Source of the DNA: Caballeronia megalochromosomata
GTDB taxonomy: Bacteria > Pseudomonadota > Gammaproteobacteria > Burkholderiales > Burkholderiaceae
NCBI GenBank assembly: GCA_001580565.1
Contig: LRBF01000013.1
Coordinates: 1-64,000, forward strand
DNA: 64,000 bases
Reading direction: 5' to 3'
Each line of letters starts with the position of its first letter. The first letter of the stretch is position 1. Below, piece after piece: positions 26,574 through 36,282 of the stretch. Below the pieces are notes generated by a model. It made no database searches. It was not told where the DNA came from and worked only from the letters and a program-made list of their open reading frames with translations. The translations under genes and the position numbers were made by a program.

Positions 26574-27173
26574 GTGCCCGAATTTGATCGCAAGGTGCTG
26601 GAAACCCTGCGCGAGCCGCTCGAAGTCGGGCAAATCACGATTTCGCGCGCCGCGCAGCAGGCGGACTTCCCGGCCGCCTGCCAGCTCGTCGCCGCGATGA
26701 ATCCGTGTCCGTGCGGCTGGCGCGGCGATCCGGGCGGGCGTTGCCGCTGCTCGCCCGATGTCGCCGCACGCTATCTGCGCAAGTTGTCGGGGCCGCTGAT
26801 GGACCGCATCGATATCCAGATCGAACTGCCGGCGCTCTCGCCCGCGGAGTTGTCGGCGCGCGGCACGGCGCGTGGCGAGTCGAGCGCCGTGGTCGCGGCG
26901 CGCGTCGCGGCGGCCCGCGACATTCAGACGCAGCGTCAGGGCAAGACCAACCGCGCGCTCGACGGCCGCGAGGCCGACGAAGTCTGCCGCCCCGACGCCA
27001 CCGGCGAAGCACTGCTGCGCGCGGCGGGCGAACGCTTCGGCTGGTCTGCGCGCGCGTACTACCGCGTGCTGAAAGTCGTACGAACGATCGCCGATCTCGC
27101 CGGCGCCGACATGCCCGATGCGACGCATGTCGCCGAGGCGGTTCAGTACCGGCGAGCGCTGACTATCGCGTGA
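26574..27173 (+). pseudogene. comM: comM (yifB) 3' fragment interrupted by the island
   Basis: Encodes the last ~199 residues of ComM, a hexameric AAA+ helicase for branch migration in natural transformation: PEFDRKVLETLREPLEVGQI, the cysteine-rich NPCPCGWRGDPGGRCRCSPD segment, LSGPLMDRIDIQIELP with sensor/arginine-finger residues, and the C-terminal helical domain ending YRRALTIA. The ~310 N-terminal residues with Walker A and B are absent. In intact genes LDELPEFDRK is continuous, so the break is just before this point. Left of 26571 the sequence no longer matches ComM. The protein cannot be functional as it stands. Confidence 0.9.
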
Positions 27174-27553
27174 AGCCAGCGGGGACGGACGTTGGTCCGC
27201 ACCGTGCTAGGTGGAAAACTGCTTGTCAAGACTTGACTTATGCACACTGAGGCGATCCGGGACGCTTTTTCATCCGATCAAACTACCGTTTCCGGCCCAT
27301 TTCACAGACCATTGATTTTATTGAACTATTTAACTTGCCGCGAACGGAGGCAAACTAATGTAAACCGCATGAAATGGGCTTTTGAGCGCTGCCGCACACT
27401 CTTTTCCACAAAGTTATCCACAGACATTGTGGATAGCGGAAAAAGTCCATACGAATCCGTGAATTAGCGCGTAAACTTACGAAGGAACTTCGAATTTATT
27501 CACCAGACTAAGGCACGTTCTAAGTCAGCGTTTGCAGAATTCGAGGCCTTCCT
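27174..27553. other. Intergenic stretch after comM; contains two facing DnaA-box-like sites
   Basis: No gene in 380 bases. TTATCCACA at 27414-27422 is a perfect DnaA-box, followed by TGTGGATAG at 27428-27436 in the opposite direction; together they form a TATCCACA-5-TGTGGATA palindrome. A third match with one change, TTTTCCACA, lies at 27402-27410. The stretch is AT-rich compared with its surroundings. It could titrate DnaA or be regulatory; there is no replication gene nearby. Confidence 0.55.
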
Positions 27554-28156
27554 CTAAAAGAGTTTGAAGGACGTAAAGAATTGGTCCGCCTGCTCGCGCG
27601 GCGGCGCTTTGTCCGACACGATCGCGAGCTGATAGACATGCGCGCCGCGCGCGACGAATCGCGCCTGGATCGTCCGCGACTCGCGCTTTTCCCCGCCTGC
27701 CCCTTTCACTTCCATCTCGCTGCCCAGAACGCGGCCGCCTGCGGCGAGCTCGATTTGCGTCGCGCGCGCTGCGGGCTGCGCGCTCACGTTGCGCGCGAGA
27801 CCTTGCTGAAGGAAATCGAGCGTTGCGCGCTGCAACTGCGGATCGGCGCTCGGCAACACCACGGTGCCGACGGCGAACACGGCATCGCCGGCTTCGGCGG
27901 ATTGCATGCGCATCGTCATCGACTGGCCGGCGATTTCGATTTTCCGCTCGTCCGAGCGCGGCTTTGCCGGCAAGGTCACTTCGTAGCCGTCGTCGTTGTT
28001 CATCACGGTGCGCCAGTCGTATGAGGGCGTGCACGCGAGCAACGCGCCGCATGCGACCGATGCGCACAGCAGTTTGTTAGCCGAAGCAATCTTCGGAAGA
28101 AAACGCGCCGCCGCGCGATGCAAACGGGAAGGAAACACGGAGAAAGCTCGCTTCAT
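27554..28156 (-). CDS. Putative lipoprotein of unknown function
   Basis: A 200-residue protein whose only available start is ATG 28156. An unusually long basic N-terminus precedes a hydrophobic segment ending in a lipobox-like ALLAC at ~38-42, then TPSYDWRTVMNNDDGYEVTL. The mature domain (~155 residues) is a single beta-rich unit ending PREQADQFFTSFKLF. This looks like a conserved Burkholderiaceae envelope protein with no known role. It is divergent from the thioredoxin-like gene at 28308. Confidence 0.75.
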   Translation of the reverse strand: MKRAFSVFPSRLHRAAARFLPKIASANKLLCASVACGALLACTPSYDWRTVMNNDDGYEVTLPAKPRSDERKIEIAGQSMTMRMQSAEAGDAVFAVGTVVLPSADPQLQRATLDFLQQGLARNVSAQPAARATQIELAAGGRVLGSEMEVKGAGGEKRESRTIQARFVARGAHVYQLAIVSDKAPPREQADQFFTSFKLF

Positions 28157-28307
28157 GGTGATCCACTACGTGAAAACCATCATTATCGCGCCGCAATGCC
28201 GGCCTTATCGGCGCGTCACGAACCCATCCCGAAATTGGCGCTAAAATACGCAGCAGTCTCCGTCGCGGCGTGTCCGCCGTTCGCGGGAGAGAAATCCGAG
28301 GTTTCAC

Positions 28308-28844
28308 ATGTCCCAAGCCACGCAAGAAACATCCACGCGCGCCAAGAGCCCGCTGCGCTATATCGTGATGGCGCTCGTCGCGGGCGTGATCGCCTGTACC
28401 GGGTATTTCGCCTTCGGCGGCCAGCAGAAGGTGCCGGACGCGACCTTCACGCTGCTCTCGGGACAGAAGATTTCCACGTCGGGCGATCTCAAGGGCAAGG
28501 TCTATCTCGTCAACTTCTGGGCGACGAGCTGCGAGACCTGCATGAAGGAAATGCCGCAGATGATCGACACGTACAACAAGTTCAAGGGCCGCGGCCTGGA
28601 GTTCGTCGCGGTCGCGATGAATTACGACGCGCCGATGTACGTCAACAACTACACGCAGACGCGCAACCTGCCGTTCAAGGTCGCGATGGACGACGGCAGC
28701 GCCGCGAAGCAGTTCGGCAACGTGCAACTGACGCCGACGACGTTCGTCATCGACAGGAACGGGAAGATTTTGAAGCGCTATGTCGGCGAGCCGACGTTCG
28801 CGGAACTGGATCAGTTGCTCGACAAGGCGCTGGGCGCGGCCTGA
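28308..28844 (+). CDS. TlpA-like thioredoxin-fold protein, membrane-anchored
   Basis: 178 residues: cytoplasmic start, transmembrane anchor IVMALVAGVIACTGYFAF (~20-37), then a thioredoxin domain in the periplasm. The active site is NFWATSCETCMKEMP, so the CxxC is CETC, with the cis-proline at QLTPTTFVIDRNG. TlpA/ResA-type proteins reduce disulfides, often for cytochrome c or copper-site assembly. A bidirectional terminator follows directly. No partner gene adjacent. Confidence 0.85.
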   Translation: MSQATQETSTRAKSPLRYIVMALVAGVIACTGYFAFGGQQKVPDATFTLLSGQKISTSGDLKGKVYLVNFWATSCETCMKEMPQMIDTYNKFKGRGLEFVAVAMNYDAPMYVNNYTQTRNLPFKVAMDDGSAAKQFGNVQLTPTTFVIDRNGKILKRYVGEPTFAELDQLLDKALGAA

Positions 28845-28862
28845 GCGCTTTCGACACCACGC

Positions 28863-28897
28863 AAAAAGCCCGCTGGCTGCAACCAGCGGGCTTTTTT
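28863..28897. terminator. Bidirectional rho-independent terminator
   Basis: Stem GCCCGCTGG / CCAGCGGGC (28868-28876 and 28883-28891) with a CTGCAA loop, flanked by an A-run on the left and a T-run on the right. It serves the thioredoxin gene (+) and dctD (-), and its right side touches the dctD stop codon. Confidence 0.9.
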
Positions 28898-30230
28898 ATC
28901 GCTCGGACGAATCGCCCTTCACGACGATTCCGTACCGCTTGATCTTCTCGTACAGCGTCGCCTTGCCGAGCTGCAGCCGGTCCGCCGCCACCGCGACCGC
29001 GCCGCCGCAATGCTCCAGCGCTTCCGCGATCACCGCGCGCTCGAACTGTTCTGTGCGTTCCTTGAGCGATTGCGTCGAGATATCGAGTGACGCCGCGCCG
29101 CCGTCATCGAGAATGCCGAGCACCATGCGATCCGCCGCGTTGCGCAACTCGCGCACGTTGCCGGGCCAGTCGCGCTGCATCAGGTCCGCGCGCTGACGAT
29201 CGGTGATGAGCGGCGCGGGCCGCTCGTAGCGCACGGCGGCATCGAGCAGAAAATGCTCGAAGAGCGGAACGACGTCTTCGCGGCGTTCATTGAGCGGTGG
29301 CAGCGTGATCGTCACCACGTTCAACCGATACAGCAGGTCGCGGCGGAACGTGCCATCGGCGACGTGTTCGTTCATGTCGCCCTTCGCGGCCGCGACGACG
29401 CGCAGATTCGCGCGCACCGGCTGATTCGAGCCGAGCCGCTCCAGCACGCCGTCCTGCAACACGCGCAAGAGCTTTACCTGAAGCGAGAGCGGCATGCTCT
29501 CGATTTCATCGAGAAAGAGCGTGCCGCCCGACGCATGCTCCAGCTTGCCCACGCGCCGCTTCTGTGCGCCGGTGAACGCGCCCGCCTCGTAGCCGAACAT
29601 CTCCGATTCGAACATCTGCTCCGGCAGCGCCCCGCAATTCACGGCGATGAACGGCTTGTCGCGACGCGCCGACATTTCGTGCAGGCTGCGCGCGATCAGT
29701 TCCTTGCCCGCGCCCGTGTCGCCGTTGATGAGCACGGAGGCATCCGTCGGCGCGACGTTTGCGATCAGCCGCCGCACCTGCTCGATCGCCGGACTGCGCC
29801 CGATGATGCGGCTTTGTCCCGCCAGCTCGCGGCGCAGCGCCTGATTTTCGAGTACCAGCGATCTGCGCTCCAGCGCGCGGCGCACCGCTTCGATCAGACG
29901 CTCGGACGCGAACGGCTTTTCGATGAAGTCATACGCGCCGTCGCGCATCGCCTGCACGGCCATCGAGATATCGCCGTGGCCCGTGACGAGGATCACCGGC
30001 ACTTCGGGCGCGCGCTCACGGCATTGCGCGAGCAGATCGAGGCCGCTCGCGCCGGGCAGACGGATGTCGCTCACGATCACACCCGGGAAACTCGCGTCGA
30101 TCGCGCGCGCGGCGGATTCGACGCTGCCGTGGCCGGTCACGTCGAAGCCCGCGAGTTGCAGGGTCTGCACGCTCGCGCGGCGCACGAGTTCGTCGTCTTC
30201 GATGAAGATCACCTGCAAACCGGGGGTCAT
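28896..30230 (-). CDS. dctD: DctD, sigma-54-dependent C4-dicarboxylate response regulator
   Basis: 444 residues in three domains. Receiver (1-~120): IEDDELV acidic pocket, phosphoacceptor in VIVSDIRLPGASG, conserved Lys in FIEKPFAS. AAA+ sigma-54 activator (~145-380): Walker A GDTGAGKE, the sigma-54-contacting GAFTGA loop, Walker B GGTLFLDEIESM. C-terminal Fis-type HTH: AVAADRLQLGKATLYEKIKR. The pairing with dctB (30 bases upstream) and dctA identifies it as DctD, which turns on dctA transcription on sensing C4-dicarboxylates. ATG 30230 is preferred to TTG 30248. Confidence 0.92.
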   Translation of the reverse strand: MTPGLQVIFIEDDELVRRASVQTLQLAGFDVTGHGSVESAARAIDASFPGVIVSDIRLPGASGLDLLAQCRERAPEVPVILVTGHGDISMAVQAMRDGAYDFIEKPFASERLIEAVRRALERRSLVLENQALRRELAGQSRIIGRSPAIEQVRRLIANVAPTDASVLINGDTGAGKELIARSLHEMSARRDKPFIAVNCGALPEQMFESEMFGYEAGAFTGAQKRRVGKLEHASGGTLFLDEIESMPLSLQVKLLRVLQDGVLERLGSNQPVRANLRVVAAAKGDMNEHVADGTFRRDLLYRLNVVTITLPPLNERREDVVPLFEHFLLDAAVRYERPAPLITDRQRADLMQRDWPGNVRELRNAADRMVLGILDDGGAASLDISTQSLKERTEQFERAVIAEALEHCGGAVAVAADRLQLGKATLYEKIKRYGIVVKGDSSER

Positions 30231-30260
30231 GGTCTTGTCTCGATTCAATGTTTCGACTGC

Positions 30261-32171
30261 TTACGCGCGCCGCAGCGTCAATACGAATTCTGCGCCGTAG
30301 GAGCCGTCCGCGTCGGCCTGCGTGCCGCCTTCCGGTCCGTCCGCGACGATCGGCGCCTCGCGATTGCGCGCGAGCAGCGTGCCGCCGTAGTCACGTGCGA
30401 TCGCCGATGAAATCGCGAGCCCGAGGCCTAATCCCTGCCCCATTTCCTTCGTCGTGAAGAACGGCTCGAACAGGCGCGGCAGCGCATCGGCGGGAATGCC
30501 GGGGCCGTTGTCACGCACGACGAGTTCGATCGTGTCCGCGAGCGCATTCAGTTCGATAACGATGCGCGGCTTGTCGCACGACGCGACCGCGTCGAGCGCA
30601 TTGCCGATCAGGTTGATGAACACCTGTTCGAGCCGCAAGTCCTCGCAACGCACGAAGACGGGCGCGCTGCCTTCCGCGAGCGCCGGCGCAATATCCACGA
30701 CGACATTCTTCATGCGTGGACGCAGCATCGAGAACACGTTGCGCAATGCCCGCGCGACGTCCGCGCGCGCGTTCTTCGGCCGCGCCTTCGTGACGAAGAG
30801 CTTGAGCTGATTCGTGATGTTGCCCATGCGCTCGGTCAGCGATGCGATCGCTTCGAGATTCTCTCGCGCCGCCGCCTGATCGCCACGCTCGATCAGCACG
30901 CGCGTGTTGTCGGAGAAACTGCGCAACGCGGCGAGCGGCTGATTCAGTTCGTGCGTGATGCCCGCCGCCATCTGACCGAGCGCGGCGAGCTTGCTCGCCT
31001 GGATGAGCTCGTCGTGCGCCGCGCGCAGATCCTGCTCGGCGCGCGTGCGCTCGTTCACTTCCTTCGTCAGTTGCGCGTTCGCTTCGGACAGATCCGCCGT
31101 GCGTTCCGCGACACGCTGATTCAATTCGGCGTACGCGGTCTGCAGCAACGCGCGACTGCGGATCATCTCGCGCACGCGCGCGCGACGCATGCGCCAGTAA
31201 AACGCGAGCAGGCACAGCGAGATGAACACGAGCGCCGTGACGATGACGGCGTTCTGCGCGGCGCTTTCGACGGGATCGAGCGCCGCCATCGTGATCAGTT
31301 GCCAGTCGGGCTCGCCGATCGAGCGATGCGTCGCCAGAAACGCCGGCGCATGGCGTCCATTCCCGCCGCCGCCGACGCGCACGATCTGCGCGCCGCCTTC
31401 GAGCGTCTTCACGATGGTCATCGGCAGCGGCGCGATCGCTTGCTGCGCGTACTGGCGCGTCGCGTAGACCGAAGCCTCGATGTTCTGCGGCAGCGGGCGC
31501 ACCGTATGGTATTTCCACGCCGGCAGCGACGAGAGAAAGATGACGCCGTGATCGTCCGTGACGATGAGCGGCTCGGACGCATCGGCGCCTTGCAGCCATT
31601 CGAGATTCAGCTTCACCACCGCGACGCCGATGATCTCGCGCGTTCCCTCGCGATACACCGGCTGCGAGATGTAGTAGCCGGGTTCCGTCGAGATCGTGCC
31701 GATGCCGAAGAACCGGCCGACGCCGCCTTTCATGGCATCGATGAAATACGGCCGGAAGTTATAGTCCACGCCGACGAAGCTGTCCGCGGCGTTCCAGTTG
31801 CTCGCAGCGACGCTGATTCCGTTCGCGCGGATCAGATACGTGACCGTGGCATGCGCGCGCGCGTTGAGATCTTCGAGATAGCGGTTCGCGCGCTCGACAT
31901 TGGCTTGATCGGGATGATCGAGTGCGTTCTGCACGACAGGATGCCGCGACAGCAGATAAGGCAGGTATTCGTAGCGGTCGAGCGTGCTCTTGAGCGTGCT
32001 GGTCGTGCGATCGACGCGCGCGGCGGCATTGAGCCTGAGTTCGTCGATGCCGTTTTGCCACGCGAGATGCCACGTGAGTGCGCAACACGCCACGAGCGCG
32101 GCGAAGAGCGCGAAAAACACGAGGATACGGCGCGTCACGTGAGCAGATTCCCGCGGATGAGGATCTGTCAT
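30261..32171 (-). CDS. dctB: DctB, C4-dicarboxylate sensor histidine kinase
   Basis: 636 residues: N-terminal transmembrane helix (ILVFFALFAALVACCALTW), a large periplasmic double-PAS sensor (FVGVDYNFRPYFIDAMKGG; GYYISQPVYREG), a second membrane helix (AVIVTALVFISLCLLAFYW), a coiled coil, then the kinase: H-box AAGITHELNQPLAALRSFSD, N-box INLIGNALDA, and G-boxes DNGPGIP and GQGLGLGLAI. This layout is that of DctB, which senses C4-dicarboxylates and signals to DctD. ATG 32171 is used; ATG 32264 would add a proline/serine-rich stretch. Confidence 0.92.
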   Translation of the reverse strand: MTDPHPRESAHVTRRILVFFALFAALVACCALTWHLAWQNGIDELRLNAAARVDRTTSTLKSTLDRYEYLPYLLSRHPVVQNALDHPDQANVERANRYLEDLNARAHATVTYLIRANGISVAASNWNAADSFVGVDYNFRPYFIDAMKGGVGRFFGIGTISTEPGYYISQPVYREGTREIIGVAVVKLNLEWLQGADASEPLIVTDDHGVIFLSSLPAWKYHTVRPLPQNIEASVYATRQYAQQAIAPLPMTIVKTLEGGAQIVRVGGGGNGRHAPAFLATHRSIGEPDWQLITMAALDPVESAAQNAVIVTALVFISLCLLAFYWRMRRARVREMIRSRALLQTAYAELNQRVAERTADLSEANAQLTKEVNERTRAEQDLRAAHDELIQASKLAALGQMAAGITHELNQPLAALRSFSDNTRVLIERGDQAAARENLEAIASLTERMGNITNQLKLFVTKARPKNARADVARALRNVFSMLRPRMKNVVVDIAPALAEGSAPVFVRCEDLRLEQVFINLIGNALDAVASCDKPRIVIELNALADTIELVVRDNGPGIPADALPRLFEPFFTTKEMGQGLGLGLAISSAIARDYGGTLLARNREAPIVADGPEGGTQADADGSYGAEFVLTLRRA

Positions 32172-32277
32172 TGTGGCATACGCGCCTTCGGGATAAGGCT
32201 TGGGGAACGAGCCCGCAAGCGAACGCGGCGAAGCGCTCGTGGATCGAGGCTTCGCCGCGTTCATGATGCGCTCGCGC

Positions 32278-33567
32278 TCAGACCGTTTCGGCTTCGTTGC
32301 GATCGGTCACGTCGACTTCCCGTGACAACGCCGCTTTCAGCTTGCTGCGGTCGAGCTCTTTCTCCCACGCCGACACGACGACCGTCGCCACGCCGTTACC
32401 CACGATGTTCGTCAGCGCGCGGCATTCCGACATGAAGCGGTCGATGCCGAGAATCAGCACCATGCCCGCGAGCGGAATGGTCGGCACGACGGCCAGCGTC
32501 GCGGCCAGCGTGATGAAGCCCGCGCCGGTCACGCCGCTCGCGCCCTTCGACGTGAGCATCGTCACGGCGAGCAGCGTGATTTGCTGGCCCCAGGTGAGAT
32601 CGGTGTTGGTTGCCTGCGCGATGAACAGCACGGCCATCGTCATGTAGATGTTGGTGCCGTCGAGATTGAACGAATAGCCTGTCGGCACGACGAGACCCAC
32701 GACCGAGCGCGAGCAGCCGAGCTTTTCGAGCTTGAGCATCAGTTGCGGGAGCGCCGCTTCCGACGACGACGTGCCGAGCACGATCAGCATTTCTTCCTTG
32801 ATGTACGCGACGAACTTCAGGATGCTGAAGCCGACCATGCGCGCGATGGCGCCGAGCACGAAGACGACGAAGATGATCGACGTCAGATAGAACGTGCCGA
32901 CGAGCTTGAGCATCGGCAGCAGCGAGCCGATGCCGTACTTGCCGATGGTGAACGCCATCGCGCCGAACGCACCGATCGGCGCGAGCTTCGTGATGATGCC
33001 GACCATCCCGAACAGGATGCTCGACAGCCCTTCGATGAAATTCGTCACGACCTTGCCGCGCTCGCCGAGATGCGCGAGCACCGAGCCGAACAGCAGCGCG
33101 ATCAGCAGGATCTGGAGGATTTCGCCCTGCGCGAACGCCGACACCAGCGTGTCCGGGATGATGTGCATGAAGAAGTCGACCGTGCTCTGGCCGTGCGCCT
33201 TCGTCGCGAAGGAATCGACGGCCTTGTGGTCGAGCGTGGCCGGATCGACGTTGAAGCCGACGCCGGGCTTCAGGATGTGCGTCGCGGCGAGACCGAGCAT
33301 CAGCGCGAACGTCGACACGACTTCGAAATACAGGAGCGCCTTGCCGCCGACGCGCCCGACCTTCTTCATGTCTTCCATGCCGGCGATGCCGGTCACGACG
33401 GTACAGAAGATGATCGGCCCGATCACCATCTTGATGAGTTTGATGAACCCGTCGCCGAGCGGCTTCATGTCGGTGGCGAGCGTGGGATAGAAGTGCCCGA
33501 GCGCGATGCCGATGATGATGGCGACGATCACCTGCACGTACAGGACTTTATGGATAGGTTTCTTCAC
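32278..33567 (-). CDS. dctA: DctA, C4-dicarboxylate/proton symporter
   Basis: About 429 residues of a glutamate/dicarboxylate:cation symporter, with several membrane helices, the serine-rich hairpin [15 protein letters not shown] and the substrate-site segment [14 protein letters not shown] near [12 protein letters not shown]. Imports succinate, fumarate and malate. The start is taken as GTG 33567 ([15 protein letters not shown]), because known DctA proteins begin MKKP; a TTG at 33582 would add five residues. A sigma-54 promoter and palindrome lie upstream. The dctB-dctD sensor pair follows on the same strand. Confidence 0.93.
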   Translation of the reverse strand: MKKPIHKVLYVQVIVAIIIGIALGHFYPTLATDMKPLGDGFIKLIKMVIGPIIFCTVVTGIAGMEDMKKVGRVGGKALLYFEVVSTFALMLGLAATHILKPGVGFNVDPATLDHKAVDSFATKAHGQSTVDFFMHIIPDTLVSAFAQGEILQILLIALLFGSVLAHLGERGKVVTNFIEGLSSILFGMVGIITKLAPIGAFGAMAFTIGKYGIGSLLPMLKLVGTFYLTSIIFVVFVLGAIARMVGFSILKFVAYIKEEMLIVLGTSSSEAALPQLMLKLEKLGCSRSVVGLVVPTGYSFNLDGTNIYMTMAVLFIAQATNTDLTWGQQITLLAVTMLTSKGASGVTGAGFITLAATLAVVPTIPLAGMVLILGIDRFMSECRALTNIVGNGVATVVVSAWEKELDRSKLKAALSREVDVTDRNEAETV

Positions 33568-33788
33568 GATGGTTCCAGGCAATGACAGGCGGTTGGCGGA
33601 GGGTCAGCCAGCGGCAGGCCGTGACGCTATTTCGATGCGCGGATGCGTCTGTGGGATGCGCACGAGGAGTCGCGTCGAGTGAGCGAGAGCCGCTTCGTCG
33701 ACGGATTCAGGGACGTCTGGATGCGAGAGGGGTCATCGGCTTGTCTCCTTGAATTTTATGGGCGGCACGCGGGCCGTGCGTTCTATAT

Positions 33789-33804
33789 TGCAAGGGTGAT
33801 GCCA
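33789..33804 (-). promoter_or_regulatory. Sigma-54 (-24/-12) promoter of dctA
   Basis: On the minus strand the sequence is TGGCATCACCCTTGCA, matching the consensus TGGCAC-N5-TTGCA with correct GG to GC spacing and a single change. It lies about 220 bases upstream of the dctA start. DctD is a sigma-54 activator, so this is the expected promoter type. Confidence 0.85.
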
Positions 33805-33873
33805 GTTTTTGTTCTTTTTAAGTTGCTGATTTGTCGAGCTATTTTCTGGGGAAAGGGTAAGCCTGATCTGAGT

Positions 33874-33889
33874 TTCCGGAAATCCGGAA
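33874..33889. promoter_or_regulatory. Probable DctD upstream activating site
   Basis: TTCCGGAAATCCGGAA is a perfect 6-base inverted repeat around AAAT, with a core like the GGAAATCC of DctD sites reported in rhizobia. It lies about 70 bases upstream of the -24 element, a usual enhancer distance. A second palindrome, TCCAGTGATCTGGA, is at 33898-33911. Binding is inferred. Confidence 0.65.
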
Positions 33890-33935
33890 TCGGGGCGTCC
33901 AGTGATCTGGACAGATGTCGTGTCGCTCTGCCCAT

Positions 33936-33963
33936 AAAAAAACCCACGGTCGCCCGTGGGTTT
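33936..33963 (-). terminator. Terminator after lipA
   Basis: Stem CCCACGG / CCGTGGG (33943-33949 and 33954-33960) with a TCGC loop, followed on the minus strand by a long T-run (A-run at 33936-33942). It ends lipB-lipA transcription 34 bases after the lipA stop. Confidence 0.85.
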
Positions 33964-33996
33964 CTCTGCGAATCATCAGGCAGTGTGCAAAAGCGT

Positions 33997-34983
33997 TCAA
34001 ACCACGCCTGCGCCATGCGCCTGAAGGTCCGCATGATAGCTCGACCGCACCATCGCGCCGACCGCCGCGTGCGTGAAGCCCATTTTGTAAGCCTCTTCCT
34101 CGTACATCTTGAACGTATCCGGATGCACGTAAGCCCGCACCGGCAGATGGTGCTCCGACGGCTGCAGATATTGGCCGATCGTGAGCATGTCCACGTCGTG
34201 CGCGCGCAGATCGCGCATCACCTGAAGGATTTCCTCTTCCGTTTCGCCCAGACCGACCATCAGGCCCGATTTCGTCGCGACTTCCGGATGCAGCGCCTTG
34301 AAGTCCTTCAGCAGCTTCAGCGAATGGTGATAATCCGAACCCGGACGCGCTTCCTTGTACAGACGCGGTACCGTTTCGAGATTGTGGTTCATCACATCGG
34401 GCGGAGCGGCGGTCAGGATGCCGATCGCGCGATCCAGACGGCCGCGGAAGTCCGGCGTCAGGATCTCGATGCGCGTTTCCGGCGAATGCTCGCGAACCTG
34501 CTTGATGCACTCGACGAAGTGCGCCGCGCCGCCGTCGCGCAGATCGTCGCGATCCACTGACGTGATCACGACGTATTTCAGCTTCAGCGCGCCGATCGTG
34601 CGCGCGAGATTCAGCGGCTCGTCCGCGTCGAGCGGATCCGGGCGGCCGTGACCGACGTCGCAGAACGGGCAGCGGCGCGTGCACTTGTCGCCCATGATCA
34701 TGAACGTCGCGGTGCCTTTGCCGAAGCATTCGCCGATGTTCGGGCAGCTCGCTTCCTCGCACACCGTATGCAGGTTGTGCTCACGCAGGATCTTCTTGAT
34801 CTCGTTGAAGCGGGAGTTGCCCGTCGCCGTGCGCACGCGGATCCAGTCCGGCTTCTTCAGCTTCTCGATCGGGATGACCTTGATCGGAATGCGCGACGTC
34901 TTCGCTTGTGCCTTCTGCTTTGCAGTGGCGTCGTAAGCAGGAGCGGCGGTATCGCCAGCCAGGTTTGCGGTTGCGTCAGTCAT
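33997..34983 (-). CDS. lipA: LipA, lipoyl synthase
   Basis: A 328-residue radical-SAM enzyme that inserts two sulfurs into octanoyl groups on lipoyl domains. Both iron-sulfur cluster motifs are present: the auxiliary cluster [12 protein letters not shown] and the radical-[11 protein letters not shown]. Further conserved parts are [21 protein letters not shown], and MVGLGE, ending SSYHAD. ATG 34983 overlaps the end of lipB by 4 bases, and order lipB-lipA with a ybeD-type gene nearby is the usual proteobacterial arrangement. A terminator follows. Confidence 0.95.
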   Translation of the reverse strand: MTDATANLAGDTAAPAYDATAKQKAQAKTSRIPIKVIPIEKLKKPDWIRVRTATGNSRFNEIKKILREHNLHTVCEEASCPNIGECFGKGTATFMIMGDKCTRRCPFCDVGHGRPDPLDADEPLNLARTIGALKLKYVVITSVDRDDLRDGGAAHFVECIKQVREHSPETRIEILTPDFRGRLDRAIGILTAAPPDVMNHNLETVPRLYKEARPGSDYHHSLKLLKDFKALHPEVATKSGLMVGLGETEEEILQVMRDLRAHDVDMLTIGQYLQPSEHHLPVRAYVHPDTFKMYEEEAYKMGFTHAAVGAMVRSSYHADLQAHGAGVV

Positions 34984-35750
34984 TCGGTCGATCCGGTTGT
35001 TGCGGCAGCAGTTGCGGGGAGGCCGCCGATTTGAAGCGCCAGCCGAGCGGCCAGCACGAGAGCTACGTCGCGCCAGTCGGCCGCGACGCCGAGCGTCGCC
35101 ATGTCGACCGTTTCGAGTCCCGCGTAGCCGCACGGGTTGATGGCGAGGAACGGCTGCAGGTCCATGCTCACATTGAGGCTCACGCCGTGATAGCTGCAGC
35201 CGTTGCGAATCTTGAGTCCGAGCGCGGCGATCTTCGCGCCCTGATGCAATTCGTGCAAACGAACGTTCGCACGATCTTCGGCCTGCCGCGCCACGTAAAT
35301 GCCGGGCGCGCCGGGTTTGCGGTCGGTCGCGAGATTATACGTCGCAAGGGTTTCGATCACGGCCTCTTCGATGCGCCGCACCAGCTCGCGCACCATCAGC
35401 TTGCGGCGGCGTAAATCGATCAGAAGATAAGCGACGATCTGCCCGGGCCCGTGATACGTGATTTGTCCGCCGCGATCCACTTTGACGAGCGGAATGCCGC
35501 TTTCAGCAAGAAGCAGATGCGCGGGATCGCCCGCGAGACCGAGCGTGAAGACGGGCGGATGCTCGACGAGCCAGATTTCGTCCTGTGTGTCGGGCGTGCG
35601 GGCGTCGGTGAAAGCGCGCATCGCGTCGAAGCTCTGGCTGTACGGCTCGCGGCCGCGCCAGCGCAACGCGACCGGGAACTCACCGGAACTGAGCACGGTG
35701 TCGGGCGCGTCGTCGATTTCTTGTGGGACTGCGAGCGGTGTGGCGGACAT
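34980..35750 (-). CDS. lipB: LipB, octanoyltransferase
   Basis: A 256-residue enzyme that transfers octanoate from acyl-carrier protein to lipoyl domains, the step before LipA. Conserved features: [46 protein letters not shown] with the catalytic lysine, and the Cys in NPCGYAG, giving the Lys/Cys pair. The first ~20 residues are non-conserved. It overlaps lipA by ATGA. Confidence 0.95.
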   Translation of the reverse strand: MSATPLAVPQEIDDAPDTVLSSGEFPVALRWRGREPYSQSFDAMRAFTDARTPDTQDEIWLVEHPPVFTLGLAGDPAHLLLAESGIPLVKVDRGGQITYHGPGQIVAYLLIDLRRRKLMVRELVRRIEEAVIETLATYNLATDRKPGAPGIYVARQAEDRANVRLHELHQGAKIAALGLKIRNGCSYHGVSLNVSMDLQPFLAINPCGYAGLETVDMATLGVAADWRDVALVLAARLALQIGGLPATAAATTGSTE

Positions 35751-35832
35751 GGTGCCGGTAGTTTACCGAAATAGGCCCATGCCCGCCGATGGTGAATTCG
35801 CATGCCTTCGATGGCAAATTCGAATAGTTGGC

Positions 35833-36159
35833 TCAGACGGTGCGCCATCCGGAGCGGAAACGCTGCGCCAGGCGCTCGATGCGCGTCGAAACCCAGTGCA
35901 TCGCGCGCTCGTCGCAGCGCGGCAGGATCGTAAAGACGACATAGGCCGGACGGTCGCCCTCGGTCGAAAGCCAGAGCCGCTCGCGTTCGCGCAGTTTGAG
36001 ATTGTCGCCGGGCACGAGCCAGTAATCCTCGATGTCGTTGCTGCGCGTCGCCCAGACCGGGTTGCCGTGAACCGTCAGGCGCGTGCCGCGCGCGATACGC
36101 ATCGGCACGGTTTCGCCGGGCTTGATTTCGAAGGTGACGCTTGTTGATATTTCTCGCAT
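35833..36159 (-). CDS. DUF2917-family protein
   Basis: A 108-residue protein from ATG 36159, seven bases after GGAG. Contains EIKPGETVPMRIARGTRLTV, then HGNPVWATRSNDIEDYWLVP with the GDNLKLRERERLWLST continuation. This cupin-like beta-strand pattern is DUF2917. Role unknown. It is divergent from a LysR regulator gene 124 bases away, which is probably its regulator. Confidence 0.8.
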   Translation of the reverse strand: MREISTSVTFEIKPGETVPMRIARGTRLTVHGNPVWATRSNDIEDYWLVPGDNLKLRERERLWLSTEGDRPAYVVFTILPRCDERAMHWVSTRIERLAQRFRSGWRTV

Positions 36160-36282
36160 GACCCACTCCGCCAAAGGAACGTTTCGATGACTACAATCCT
36201 AGGCGTGGCAAGGCATCAGGCAAAACGAGCAATTTTCATCGCTATGTGAGCTGTATTGACAACGACAACGCCGACAATCCAC

